A stretch of 64,000 bases of DNA from NCBI RefSeq assembly GCF_030247195.1, contig NC_080671.1, positions 434,186,539-434,250,538 on the forward strand, read 5' to 3'. The notes below the pieces were generated by a model, which was not told the DNA's origin, searched no databases, and was given only the letters and a program-made list of their open reading frames with translations. The translations under genes and the position numbers were made by a program. The DNA is from Topomyia yanbarensis (lineage: Eukaryota > Arthropoda > Insecta > Diptera > Culicidae). Shown here in pieces: positions 12,081 through 23,240 of the stretch. Every line of letters begins with the position of its first letter. The first letter of the stretch is position 1.

Positions 12081-12393
12081 GTTCGTTTTCGAGCTCTCAT
12101 TCGAGACACAAGTGTTTTATTGCCAGTCAGTGCAGTGTGTAGCGACAATGAGAAGTGCTAGTTCGCGTTCAAATTTATCTTGCATACTCTCCGCATCGTC
12201 GAGGTTTCAGATTTTCCCCTTCTTTTGTGTATCTGTTTCTGAGTACCGTTAGCCGACCAGTGACCAGTGAAGCAGAGAGTTTCTAGTAAGTCGTCTGGAT
12301 ACCGTTATACACACAGTTAAGTACAGTTATTTTATACGTTTCCCCTTCTTGATTCTCATATTAGCGTGCACAGGGCAATAGGCCCGTGCAAAA

Positions 12394-13036
12394 ATGACTT
12401 TCCCTGACGGCGGTTCATCTCAAGTTGAGATGGACGTCGAAACAAAACCGGCTCCCCGACTCAAAGTATATCTAAACTCGTCCACTTCGTGATCTTCTTT
12501 CGGACCAAAGACAAAAAGTGTTTGAATCTGTTGCTGATTTATCGAGTTCTGACAGTATTCGGCCATGACACAAATTCGCAGTGATAAGCTTCGGGTGGTT
12601 GTGGAGTCGTTTCCGATTCGAGTCTGAATTGCGAGGACCTGCTCAAATATGGGACTGGCTGTTTCAAAGACCCGATTTTTAAGCCAATGAAGATAATGGA
12701 GTGCAAACGTTTGCATTCAGTATCAGTCGCAGCTGACGGGACGAAAAAATACGTTAACTCAGACTCTTATCGGGTGACCTTCGTCGGTTCTGCTCTACTC
12801 AACTACCTCCTCTTTGACAAGGTTCGTCTACCTGTTCGCCTCTTTGCGCCGCGGGTCATGAACTGTACTAATTGCAAACAATTGGAACACACAGCCTCCC
12901 ATTGTAGCAATAAAGCCCGTTGTGGGAAATGCGGTGAGAATCATGCGGCTGATTCCTGCGGAAGGGATGTCGAAAAGTATCTCTACTGTGAAGAAAACCC
13001 ACTTGATCTCCCGGCATGTCCCGCGTACAAACAGCG
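12394..13036 (+). pseudogene. Copy 1 ORF1, 5' part (gag-like)
   Basis: The start ATG at 12394 is chosen because copy 2 has its own ATG at the same place (39437), followed in both by a similar acidic N-terminus ending MDVE(T/I)K. The frame breaks early. The third segment (from 12687) carries VRLFAPRVMNCTNCKQLEHT, then HCSNKARCGKCGENHAADSC and CPAYKQR: consecutive CCHC-type zinc knuckles used by Jockey/I-group ORF1 proteins to bind RNA and package the transcript. The frame stops where the Transib-like element is inserted, at codons YKQR, and resumes exactly at 15688. Confidence 0.7.
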
Positions 13037-15682
13037 CACAGTGGTCCAGGAAGCGAAATTAGCGAGAAACAATTGTTAACGCATTCATCTTTAGGTTTAG
13101 AGATTTGGTGTCTTAGAAACATTTATTGTGCGTGACAAACTGCATCTTTTGACTGAAACGGTTTTAGGGTGGTCCTTAAAATGTCAAAGTTGTAGACATT
13201 ATTTCAAATTGTAGTTCAGAGAGAATGATACTTTCTCCTGCAATATTCTAGAACAGTCAATTCTGAGCAACTTTGTTGAAGATACTAACTTTGTATCTCA
13301 AACCGTTTTCATTTTATAGTGATTCCCATATCATAACTTAGGGTGTCTCTCAAAAAAGCAGTTTTCTCTGTACAGTTTTTTAATATGATTTTTCTCACAA
13401 AAGTATCCTTCAGTGTACTTTTAGAGCATGATTAGAGGCAACTTTTGCTGAAGAAATAAAAATTTTATCTTGTCTGGTTCAAAAGTTAAACTTAATTTTC
13501 ACTTAAAAATACGCCCTTTTCAAATGTCGATATCTCAAAAGGGGGCAAACGAAAATTGATAATTTTGATTGCATTTGAAAGGCTGTACTTTTGCCTATAA
13601 TATATTGAAAAATTGGAGAACGCTTTTTTGTCTTTCTCAAATAAATCAAATTTAAGTAGAAGCATTTTTGCGTATAATCCTGAAGCGCTCATATTAAAAA
13701 AATATTTGTTTTACGCGGATTCTGTGAATTCTTGTAAAGACTTTTCAAGGATCACATACATTTGCAGGCTTTTCATAATGCAGATAGGGTAAAGACCACC
13801 AATCACCAATGACTTGACCTATAATTTGCTTCCAATTATTGCCAAGATTTCCCAAAATCTACACAAATTTAAAATCGATATCGTTCATTTGCAGGAACGG
13901 TTTTAGCAGCTAGCAGTATCACGATCTGCAATCTACTAACCTCAAACCAAAAAACAAAGTTGACCTTCCTATAACAGTATTATTCAAGTAAAAAAAATCT
14001 GATATCCTTCTGTTATATAAACGCAACAAATTATTCAACATAGTTTTTAATATTTTCAAATGAAATAAGATAATCATTCAAGTACTTTAAAACGACTGTC
14101 GTAGATTTGGTAGACGCTTAATTGAGTACATCAAGTGCAATACTGAAACCCAGAAACTAAGCATGATTTTGACTATCAAATGGGGAACTGATGAGAGTTC
14201 GACTCATTGCAGCTAAGATGTTTGGTAACGATTTCCAGTATTACACACACTAGCAGTAATCTTTAAAAGACGCGCTTATTGTGGTTTTTAAATCATCAAA
14301 CTAATCTTCTACTACAAAAATTAATGGACATGATCAAAGATTCATCGACGAAGATGAAAACAGAGAATTGCGCGAATGCAACAATTCATATACACAGTAT
14401 GTAAAAAAATTAAAGACACCCCTTTATCGTTTCAGTAGTTTTGGTCATAGGAAAGGTTTGTTGTATTGTATGATGAGCATTCTTTTAAAATTTTTGATTT
14501 ACCGTTTCGCAGCCAACAAATAAAAACTGGGTAAGTTAGTCGTCGTAATAAAGTGTGGCAGTCTAGTAGTGGTAATGGGATTAAATAGAAAATAATAAGG
14601 GTGTCTTTAATTATTTTACATACTGTTCACTTAGGCTTATTTACGTAGGGGATGCGCGCATGAAAAATCCGCCTAAAAAGACTTCAGTGTATATTTGCAT
14701 TTTTGATAGCTCCATTATGTTTGTTGGTGGTATGGTAGGGTGGAAGTAAGAGGAAAGCGATTCTAGTTTCTCTTGCACTCGTATACAAGTTATTTAATAT
14801 ACTGGTTCTCATGAGTAAAGCAAATATATTGACCCTAACGCATCGATCATAATTTATGTGCATTTCAACGATTATACATAGGTTGAGTAATTAATGATAG
14901 AGTGCGCCACCCTAACGAGTGAGCCCAAAATAAGGTCATCACCCTATTTGCAATATGAAAAGCCAGCAAGTGTATGTGATCCTTGAAAAGTCTTAACAAG
15001 AATTCACAGAATCCGCGTAAAACAAATATTTTTTTAATATGAGCGCTTCAGGATTATACGTAAAAATGCTTCTACTTAAATTTGATTTATTTGAGAAAGA
15101 CAAAAAAGCGTTCTCCAATTTTTCAATATATTATAGGCAAAAGTACAGCCCTTCAAATGCAATCAAAATTACCAATTTTCGTTTGCCCCCTTTTGAGATA
15201 TCGACATTTGAAAAGGGCGTATTTTTAAGTGAAAATTAAGTTTAACTTTTGAACCAGACAAGATAAAATTTTTATTTCTTCAGCAAAAGTTGCCTCTAAT
15301 CATGCTCTAAAAGTACACTGAAGGATACTTTTGTGAGAAAAATCATATTAAAAAACTGTACAGAGAAAACTGCTTTTTTGAGAGACACCCTAAGTTATGA
15401 TATGGGAATCACTATAAAATGAAAACGGTTTGAGATACAAAGTTAGTATCTTCAACAAAGTTGCTCAGAATTGAATGTTCTAGAATATTGCAGGAGAAAG
15501 TATCATTCTCTCTGAACTACAATTTGAAATAATGTCTACAACTTTGACATTTTAAGGACCACCCTAAAACCGTTTCAGTCAAAAGATGCAATTTGTCACG
15601 CACAATAAATGTTTCTATGACACCAAATCTCTAAACCTAAAGATGAATGCGTTAACAATTGTTTCCCGCTAATTTCGCTGTG
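13037..15682. mobile_element. Transib-like nonautonomous element T1 (2,646 bp)
   Basis: The left end is CACAGTGGTCCAGGAAGCG and the right end is the complement of CACAGCGAAATTAGCGGG. Flanks carry a perfect 5-bp duplication, CAGCG (13032-13036 and 15683-15687). Removing the element and one duplicate rejoins the host frame as YKQR|EENLK. Terminal inverted repeats run about 745 bp (to roughly 13795, and from roughly 14933) with few differences, which is why mirror-image open frames occur on both arms. The heptamer-like end and 5-bp GC-rich duplication are hallmarks of the Transib superfamily. The right end lacks 12 bp that the left has directly after CACAG. There is no transposase gene; the core holds a smaller element at 14394-14626. 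Confidence 0.85.
14394..14626. mobile_element. Small MITE nested in T1 (233 bp)
   Basis: The ends are 28-bp inverted repeats beginning ACAGTATGTAAAAAAATTAA, continuing AGACACCC, with one or two mismatches on the right arm. Length, AT content and an ACAGTATG terminus resemble Tc1/mariner-derived MITEs, but the expected TA duplication is not clear at either end, so the superfamily is tentative. It lies in the unique core of T1 and therefore inserted after T1 formed. Confidence 0.7.
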
Positions 15683-15687
15683 CAGCG

Positions 15688-16249
15688 CGAGGAGAATCTT
15701 AAGCGTTCCCTTCAGGGACCCGCTAAGCGATCTTTTGCAGAAAGGCTTGAGATAGCTACGCCACCTGTCTCTACGAACATCTTTACCAACTTGTCTACTG
15801 ACGAAGGCGACTATGATGAACCCCAGGAGGGAATATCTTCTGCTGTGCCTAGAAGTAGTAGAAAAAGGAAGAACATTTCCTCTTCCAAGCTTCGTCGTAA
15901 AGGCCAGAAGGTGCTCGCCCCCCCCCTAAACTAACTACTCAAAGAAGTACTAGTGCGAAACCGAAGCAAGTCGCTCCCGGTCTCAGAATCCTCAGCTCAG
16001 AAAAAGGAGTTCCCAGCACTTCCAGGAACATCAAAAACCCCAATTGTTCCCATATCTCAGCCAGAGAATGAAACCAGCGCTGGCCTAATAGATTTCTACG
16101 ACATTGTGGACCGCATTTTTACAGTACTAAATATTTCTAACCCTCTTAAAAGCATTTTGATAAGCATTCTCCCCGCAGTAAAAACATTTTTGATACAGTT
16201 CACTGCGAAATGGCCCCTGCTTTCAGCAATTGTATCCTTCGATGGCTAA
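15688..16249 (+). pseudogene. Copy 1 ORF1, 3' part
   Basis: The frame continues from codon 13036/15688 as EENLKRSLQGPAKRSFAERL, a basic linker after the knuckles, then a Ser/Lys/Arg-rich stretch, FPALPGTSKTP and a hydrophobic C-terminus (DFYDIVDRIFTVLNISNPLK ...) ending at TAA 16247-16249. Copy 2 has the same junction text (YKQRAERSLQG) near 44420-44450, without an insertion. A frameshift beside the C-run at 15917-15927 splits the reading. The stop overlaps the ORF2 start by 8 bp. Confidence 0.7.
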
Positions 16250-17253
16250 TTCATCGAAAGAGGTCACGGATTTAACCCTTAAATGCGCAATGTTGTTTTG
16301 AAACAATATTGCGAAAACCATCTCAAAATTATCATAGTAATGTATCAAAGCTGTGAGACAATTTTCAGAAAGTTTTAGAAAAATTGGTTTGCGCCTTTAA
16401 GGGTTAATCACTGTTCTACAGTTTAATTGCGGAAGCATTATCCCGAAAATCGATTCGTTTAAAATCTTAGACACTTCCACGATTTTAATATTATTCGCTT
16501 GGATCGAGAAGACTCTTCGCAGAAGTACTTTTGAAGATTAAAAAGTGCTATTCTTTCATTCGAATCGACCTCTCCTCGACACCAGGCATTGAAGTTGTCG
16601 CTTGCCAAACCAGAATAAAAGGCAAAGACCTTTGCATTGCTTCCACCTATATTCCTCCTAGAGCCTCAGTTAGCCACCAACGGCTTTGCGATATTGCGGA
16701 ACTCCTCCCCGCACCGAGGCTACTTTTAGGTGATTTCAGCTCCCACGGTACGGCATGGGGTTGCCTTCATGACAATAATCGATCACTCCATGAGCTTTGC
16801 GACAGTTTCAATATGATCATTTTGAACACGGGTGAAATGACACGGATTTCAGCCCGTCCAACGCGTCCGAGTGCCTTAGACCAGTCCCTCTGTTCGACAT
16901 CGCTGCGGTTAGATTGCATGTCGAAGGTAGTCTTTGATCCTCACGGCAGAGACTATCTTGCTAACAGTTCAGGACCACCTCACACAAAATATTGATTGGA
17001 AGAGCTACACGTCCGCGATATTCGATAAAATCGAGTCCACTCAAGAGCTTCCTCCGGAGGAAGAGTGCGGGTTGCTGGCTGGCTTGATTCTCGATACCGC
17101 GATTCAAGCTCAGACTAAACGCATACCAGACGCGAACTCACGCGGGCGTCCTCCCAATCCATGGTGGGACAAAGAGTGCTCAGACGTGTACGCGGAGAAG
17201 GCCGCTGCGTATAAGACCTTCCGGGACGATGGGCTGCTAGCTAGCTACCGACA
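16242..17253 (+). pseudogene. Copy 1 ORF2, endonuclease part
   Basis: The ATG at 16242 overlaps the ORF1 stop. The frame MANSSKEVTDL is cut by a TTAA-flanked MITE and resumes as ITVLQ.NCGSIIPK, the first endonuclease motif. The APE-type endonuclease continues with LCIASTYIPP, LLLGDFSSHGTAWG (catalytic box, with Ser for the usual Asn) and VFDPHGRD where SDH would be expected, so the last catalytic Asp/His pair is damaged. The linker TQNIDWKSYTSAIFDKIES follows in another frame and runs to GLLASYR at 17250, where T2 interrupts it. Confidence 0.75.
16276..16403. mobile_element. piggyBac-type MITE (128 bp)
   Basis: Flanked by TTAA on both sides (16272-16275 and 16404-16407) with inverted ends CCCTTAAATGCGCAA and the complement of TTGCGCCTTTAAGGG. 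TTAA duplication and CCC-type termini identify a piggyBac-like MITE. Deleting the element and one TTAA restores the codons GAT TTA ATC ACT in the endonuclease frame, confirming exact boundaries. Confidence 0.85.
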
Positions 17254-18184
17254 CACAGTGGCACCTGTTTATACAAAGTTGTGACAAAATTATAAAAATT
17301 GGCCTATGTGCCTAAAAATTGGGGTTTTAACTAATTTTGGGTCGCTGAATCCATTTCTGCTATCAGTTTTGAAATTCCATATTTCTATTTTTCGACAACT
17401 TTTATGTAAACCCATTTGAAAGTGTTGGTCGTTAAAGGGTTAATATATACGTTAATCGCAGTAGCCAATCACATCGGATAGCAGAAATGGTTGACGAAAC
17501 TAGTAAAAATTACTAATTTTTCAGTAATATTATGTTGTTTAGGCAACCACTTTGCAAGGAGATTTATGAGCTACAGGGCGTCTCCATATGGGTATTTTCA
17601 AAAACATAGATACGTTTCTCTTAGTCTCAAATTTGCCGAAAATAGCCAACAAAATCGATACATATGGATATGGTAACTTCGGCGCAAAAATGCGCAAGAT
17701 GAGGCCTATATATCTTGAAACTACACTAAATTTTGAGTCAGATTCATAATAAGTGACCCATGGGAGACCATCTCAAAAATTGGAAGACGTATACAAATAA
17801 ATTATCGATATGACATTGAATTTCTTAATTGAATTTTCTTGGTGCAGAATAGAGGTTAATCATTTCTACGCTTAAAGCTTACATCTATAGTCTAGCATAT
17901 TCATTATTCTTTCCAAAGAACTTAAAATAATTGCAATCGGCCATGTAGTTCTTGAGATATCGCCATTTGAAGTTCTATGGTACTAACAAATTTAATGAAT
18001 TGAATTGAACAGAAATCCTCGACATCACTTGCTTCAACGACATGTTAAAAATTCATTTTAAATCCGGTTATCTTAAAATTTTGAGATACTTTTATTCAAA
18101 CTGAGAGAAAAAATAAAATAAATATTTACAAGAGATTTACAAGACATTGATTTTTGGGGTTTTGTCACTCGTCGTGCCACTGTG
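17254..18184. mobile_element. Transib-like nonautonomous element T2 (931 bp) with 12/23-type ends
   Basis: The ends are perfect 11-bp inverted repeats, CACAGTGGCAC and GTGCCACTGTG. From the left end: CACAGTG, 23 bp, ACAAAATTA (17284-17292). From the right end, read inward: CACAGTG, 12 bp, ACAAAACCC (complement of 18157-18165). The host codons Arg-Gln-Tyr, known from copy 2 (CGACAGTAT), are rejoined as CGACA|GTAC if one terminal G is assigned to the host, so no target duplication is visible. The interior is AT-rich with one inverted pair around CCATTTCTGCTATC (17350, 17480) and no transposase. Confidence 0.8.
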
Positions 18185-20250
18185 TACGCGATGGCGGAAA
18201 CGCGCATGCAGAGTTTGATAAAAACCAAAAAATGTAGCCACTGGCGCCGGTTCGTCGACGGACTAACGAAAGAAACATCGATGAGCACTTTTTGGGGCAC
18301 AGCCCGGCGCTTACGAAACCGAAACAGTTCCAACGAGAGCGTAGAATATTCAAACCTTTGATTATTCGATTTTGTCAAGAGGATTTGTCCGGATTCCGCC
18401 CCGGTACAGAAGAGCTAGGGCAATTTATTTAAAAAGGTTCTTGAGGGTAACATTGTCCGTCATGACTAGAGGCAAGTGAAGGTAATCGCCATCTAAAAAC
18501 CAGTAAAACTAGCCTCCGACCACAACTCGTATCGACCGATTGCAATGCTGTCCTGTATCCGAAAGTTGTTCGAAAAATGATCTTGTTTCACCTCGACAAT
18601 TCGGTTGAAACAAATGGCTTACTCTCAGATATTCAATTTGGCAAAGGGACGAACGATTGTCTTACGTTGCTCTTAATATAAATTCAAATAGCCTACGCGT
18701 GCAAATAACAGATGGCATCAATTTTCCTATATATAGAGGGGGCTTTTGATTTAGTTTCTATCAAATTTTTTTCTAAGAAGCTTCACAAGCATGGTCTTTC
18801 ACCGACTCTAAACAACTTTTTGATAAACTTGTTGTCTGAAAAAAACATGCATTTTTCGCATAGTGACTTATCGACATCACGAATTAGCTACATGGGTCTT
18901 CCCCAGGGCTCATGTCTAAGCCCCTTTCTCTATAACTTTTACGTGAATGACATGGTCGAATGTCTTGTCAGTTTCTAAACGCTAAGGCAGCTTGCAGATG
19001 ACGGTGTGGTCTCTATTACAGGTCCTAAAGGCGCCGATCTGCAAGGACCATTACAAGATACCTTGGACAATTTGTCTGCTTGGAATTGGGTACCGAATCC
19101 TCAAAGGAGAAAACTAAGCTAGTCGTATTTTCAAGGAAGCGTGAAACAGTTCAACTACTATTTTAATTAAATGGGTCAAACTATTGCTCAGGTTTTAACT
19201 TCCAGGTATTTCGGGGTATGATTCGACTCTAAGGGTACCTGGGGATGTTACATTAGGTATCTGAAACAGAAGTGGCAACAAAGAATCAAATTTCTTCGTA
19301 CAACAACTGGAACATAGTGGGGCGCCTACGTATAACACCTGATTAGGTTGTACCAAACAACGATGTTGTCGGTGGAGATTGAGGGTTTCTGCTTTCGCTA
19401 CACTGCGAACATTCATTTTATCAAACTAGAGAGAATCCAGTATTATTGTTTGCGAATTGCCTTGGGCTACCTGCATTCGACCCATACAATAAGTCTCGAA
19501 GTTCTGGCGCGCGTTCTTCTGCTGAAAAATCGAATTTAGGATCTCTCATATCAATGCCTCATCCGATGAGATATCTTGAACCCGGTGGTGATTTAAATTT
19601 CGGCAGCCCTCGTGGAACAACGTTAGGCTTGGGTGCCGGCTTCACTCTATTATTCCAAAAGATGTCTACGAAACCTTGATTTACGTGGATGGATGAGGGT
19701 CTTATTATGTCGTGGATCATGTCAAATCCTTACTCGTCAGATACGCATCTTCGTCGTATTGGATTTGTGAAAAGCGGTCTCTGTACTTATAGGGATGGAC
19801 ACCACGACATCAAGCATATTATCTGGACGTGCAACTAATATTGTGGTGTTAGGTCTCAGATATTGGCTTCCATTTGGGGTCGAGCAAGATCATCCAACGT
19901 TCCGTTTCAGAATTTAATAACAATCTGCGATCTTCCCTAAATGTCCCTCATCTATCTCTTCCTAAAAACAATCAATATACAAATATAGCCATGTTTCTCT
20001 TTTCCTCGTTCAGAGAAGTCCCCTCCAGTGGCACTAGCACTAGAGCGAAAATAATGAAACCGAATCATAAGAATCCCGCGACATTTGTATCATGGTTTTT
20101 AGGAAAAATTCGCATATATTACGAAAGCTTTCTATACGAAACCTATTTGTAGCAAATATATTTTCTCAGTGCGGAAACGAGAGCCAAAACGCCTATATGT
20201 ATCAAACCAACCCCTGTAGTCGGCACTTCTGCCGGCCTGTTCAGTCTACC
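18184..20250 (+). pseudogene. Copy 1 ORF2, reverse transcriptase part
   Basis: Reading continues after T2 as YAMAETRMQSLIKTKK, then HWRRFVDGLTKETSMSTFWG (RT N-terminal region) and SYRPIAMLSCIRKLF. The clearest block, 18712-18978, has FLYIEGAFDLVS (box A, with Asp altered in the usual FLDIKGAF), GLPQGSCLSPFLYNFYVNDM (box B) and then, after a stop, LRQLADDGVVS (the DD catalytic pair). Thumb text KLERIQYYCLRIALG follows near 19420. C-terminal HHDIKHIIWTCN at 19800-19835 is the zinc-like end. At least eight stops or frameshifts. No RNase H could be read between thumb and C-terminus. Confidence 0.75.
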
Positions 20251-20340
20251 GGAACTAAGATTAACCTACCAATAAGAAAAGGTTACCAGGATATATGACA
20301 CCAATAAATCCAGTAGTCCGAGCTTCCAAGATCTTGACAA

Positions 20341-21477
20341 TAAAAAATTGACTTACTTATAATCGTTGGTAAAAAGACAAAAACATAAAGTCGTGGGTAT
20401 CGACCACTGATTCACCATCATGTGCTGTTTAGCCCTATGCAAAACTGATTCAGACATCACATCATTAGAAGTGAACACTACACTGTTTCATATTCCTAAT
20501 TAGGGAACCTTGCGCTTGTTGAGCTCGTGTTCTATTCTCAAATAACTGTGCTAATTCCAGGGGCGATCAGGTACTCCCAGGCTTCGCGCATCACTTATAA
20601 AGTTTATATGGCAATTTATTTGGAAAAGTCACTTTCTTACATCTCCGTTTATACCGCACAATCTCGAATGTGCCTTGTTTCTGAAAATCAACATCCAGTA
20701 CTGCCAATGAAAAATCAAACACTGAAGAAGACCATAACACCAATGCAATAATAGTTATAATGGTATGAACGAGTACGATGACATGATAGAAGTCATACTG
20801 ACAAATATCTTTGATGCAGTAGGTGACGAAATATATGTTTTCACGGACCCCCGGTTCAGTTAGGTTCATTGTGCCTTGTCAAATAATCATCAAAATACAG
20901 CGTTTATATTATTTCAAATATGATTCGTGAACACCAGTCAACTTTGTGTTTTTGAAATAAATTTACCTATTCAAAATCACCTTGACATAACAATGCGTGT
21001 TTACCCCCGCATGTTCAAGATCCAGGCAGAAAAACATGCAACATGTTGTTAAACATGAAAACGCTAAAATCAAGATCCCAGTTCTATGGAAACACGTTCT
21101 GGCAATGTTTGCTTTCGATCGGGATATTGCAGCTATCGGGCTTTAATTTAGAGAGGTGAAAGTCGTTACATAAAAAAAACTTCTTCCCGGATATTTCCAA
21201 AAGAGTGCCTGTGGTGAGAATGTCACAGGCAATTTTTTTTTCTTCTGATATCATTATCCAAAGCATATATGATGGCATTATCAATGCTCAGATAAGGCCA
21301 TGGACTCACACAGGTCTGGTTATGTTATTTTCTTTCTATTAGTGAATAATTTCTGGGCAGTTTTCTCTTATAGATGAAACCATTGAAACATATGTTTTAC
21401 ACTGTCCAAAACTTCATGACATCCAAAATAAATATTTTTGCTTGGAATTCTTCTTACTCAAATCTATGATTTTCTTA
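20341..21477. other. About 1.1 kb without recognisable gene
   Basis: No coding motif is seen. A 35-bp fragment near 20975 (ATAACAATGCGTGTTTACCC, then CCGCATG) has a diverged partner near 28557 (ATAACAATGCGTGTTCCCCC, then TGCAT), so this is probably eroded repeat DNA. Confidence 0.4.
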
Positions 21478-21485
21478 ATCTAAGT

Positions 21486-21724
21486 CAGTGATTCTCAATC
21501 TGGGGTCCGCGGACCCCTAGGGGGCCGTGAAGTCGTTGCTGGGGGTCCGCGAAGAAAAATATATTTTCCGAGTGTATATTGTAATTTCAAGTCTTGTTTC
21601 CTAACAAACTGACAAATGTATTACCATTGATAGCATACAAAGTCGCTGTTTATCCGTGGGGGTCCGCAGCAACCCAGGGTGATTTCTAAGGGGTCCTTGG
21701 TACGAAAAAAGTTGAGAACCGCTG
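21486..21724. mobile_element. hAT-type MITE (239 bp)
   Basis: The ends are inverted: CAGTGATTCTCAATCTGGGG and the complement of AGTTGAGAACCGCTG. A perfect 8-bp duplication ATCTAAGT flanks it (21478-21485 and 21725-21732). An 8-bp duplication and CAG(T/C)G(A/G)TTCTCAA ends are diagnostic of the hAT superfamily. Sub-terminal GGGGTCCGCGGACCCC is a perfect palindrome, and GGGGGTCCGC recurs twice more inside. There is no transposase. Confidence 0.9.
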
Positions 21725-22529
21725 ATCTAAGTAGTCTTCCCCAATCCCAATGGGTTTGGAAGAATGTTCAAAGTCAATAAAGCTAATGGTTTTATTCATG
21801 CTTTGTTGAGAAATCAGTAGTGTTCGTCTTTGAGGACACACTTTCGCGAATACTACAACAAAGCCATCCGAAGCAGCCAGCTGCTTGGTCAGGGATAAAG
21901 CCCTAGCCAAGTCTCGAACAGAGGATAATATCGACCACAGTCGACCGGTGGCTGCCGGTCCAGGGGACCTGGCCCTCTCCCGGGTAAGTCGCAACACTAC
22001 TTCTCCAACCAACAAAGAGCCGTACGTTTCTGTTTTCAGACAGCTAAGCACATCAACTCGCCTGCCTCTCCCACCCATCGGGCAAACAACAAAAGTAACC
22101 CAACGTCCACTGACGAACACCAGTACAAATCAACCAACAAATAATAGGTATTACACCGAAATTCCAATCCATCGGGCACAGAGTTCTATCACCGGATGCT
22201 TTTGATATTCAATTAGCTTCCATAACTGGCAACCGATCGAAGCAACATTTAACCTATCCCCCGTGGAGCCCTTGCCATACCTGTTCTGTTCACCAAAAAG
22301 ACCGTGTAGGAGGACCACCAAGCTAACCTCAACAAAATGCAGTCCCATCTCACAATGCAACGATATTATCAACGAGCCGAAACCTCAAGGTAACTATCCT
22401 GTCACAGAAAGCATGGAAAGAGCGTCCGACCACACACCTTACCGGACCCAACCAACCGCGGATCACAAATTCAGTTCCGATGATTGCAGCATATCAGTCA
22501 ATGATAACTACTTCACCTCTCGGCTCACA

Positions 22530-23240
22530 CTCGCTTTACAGTGGAATGTGAATGGCCTACGGTGTCGCTTGGACGACCTACAGTTGCGAATTACTCAACT
22601 TTAATCAATATGCTTGGCTCTCCTAGAAACTTATATCCGGGACGGAACCAGTCCCGAACGGTGGCTCGGCAACCGGTACTCGTTGGAGACTAGAAGCGGA
22701 AATAACATCTTTCAGCCCACTGACCGCGGAATCTGGACTGACATTCCATCAATACCGGTACAACTCAACATGAAGCTTATAGTCGTGACACGAATCATAT
22801 CCTTTCCGATCAGATGTACAGTGTCCTCCGTCTACATCTCCGGCGGAGTGCGCAATATCGGTTCAAAACCGAAGAACATGCTGGAGCAACTAGACACCCC
22901 CTTCCTGGTGATGGGGGACTTTAACGACCATCATCCGCTGTGGAGAGCTGGTATAAGCGACCAACGGGGTAACCAAATTGCCGAAGTCATGGAAGAATGT
23001 AACTCTATTGTACTTAACAAAGGAAGTTTCACCTGTATCCTAGGGAAATGCTCTTCAGTCTTCGACATATCTTTCTGCTCCTCGGAGCTCGCTGGGGCCT
23101 GTGGTTGGTCCGTTTTCGAGGATACCAGAAATATCGACCGGTATATCCAACCACGAGTCGCCGTCGGCGCTGCCTATACGACCAGACAGGTTGGGTGTCT
23201 ACGAGGAGGCAGTCTCGTACTCCCCCGCACCAGGCCGTGA
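22530..23240 (+). pseudogene. I-type ORF2, endonuclease domain
   Basis: The frames read LALQWNVNGLRCRLDDLQLR (endonuclease motif 1; compare LQWNIRGLRSN in the 32-kb element), LALLETYIRDG (catalytic Glu), SSVYISGGV, LVMGDFNDHHPLWR (catalytic Asp/Asn box intact) and FDISFCSSELA. The terminal SDH box is replaced by frameshifted text after GWSVFEDT. One stop after QLRITQL (22605) and a frameshift near 23100 inactivate it. Confidence 0.75.

Larger units (their letters stand above)
12085..20340 (+). mobile_element. Jockey/I-group non-LTR element, copy 1 (split by three insertions)
   Basis: A two-ORF non-LTR element with a 5' leader (12085-12393), ORF1 with zinc knuckles, and ORF2 with endonuclease and reverse transcriptase. 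It is inserted in the R1 relic. Three later insertions can be removed cleanly: 13037-15682 (5-bp duplication), 16276-16403 (TTAA) and 17254-18184. Without them the element is about 4.5 kb. ORF1 and ORF2 overlap by 8 bp (ATGGCTAA at 16242-16249). Copies 2 and 3 of the same family lie at 39111-48354 and 50236-50480. Multiple stops show it is dead. The boundaries at both ends are approximate. Confidence 0.8.

Noticed and set aside
13492..15239. Two nearly identical 66-codon frames (minus strand at 13492-13692, plus strand at 15039-15239)
   Set aside because: They are mirror images created by the inverted arms of T1; no coding motif and no independent support for translation.
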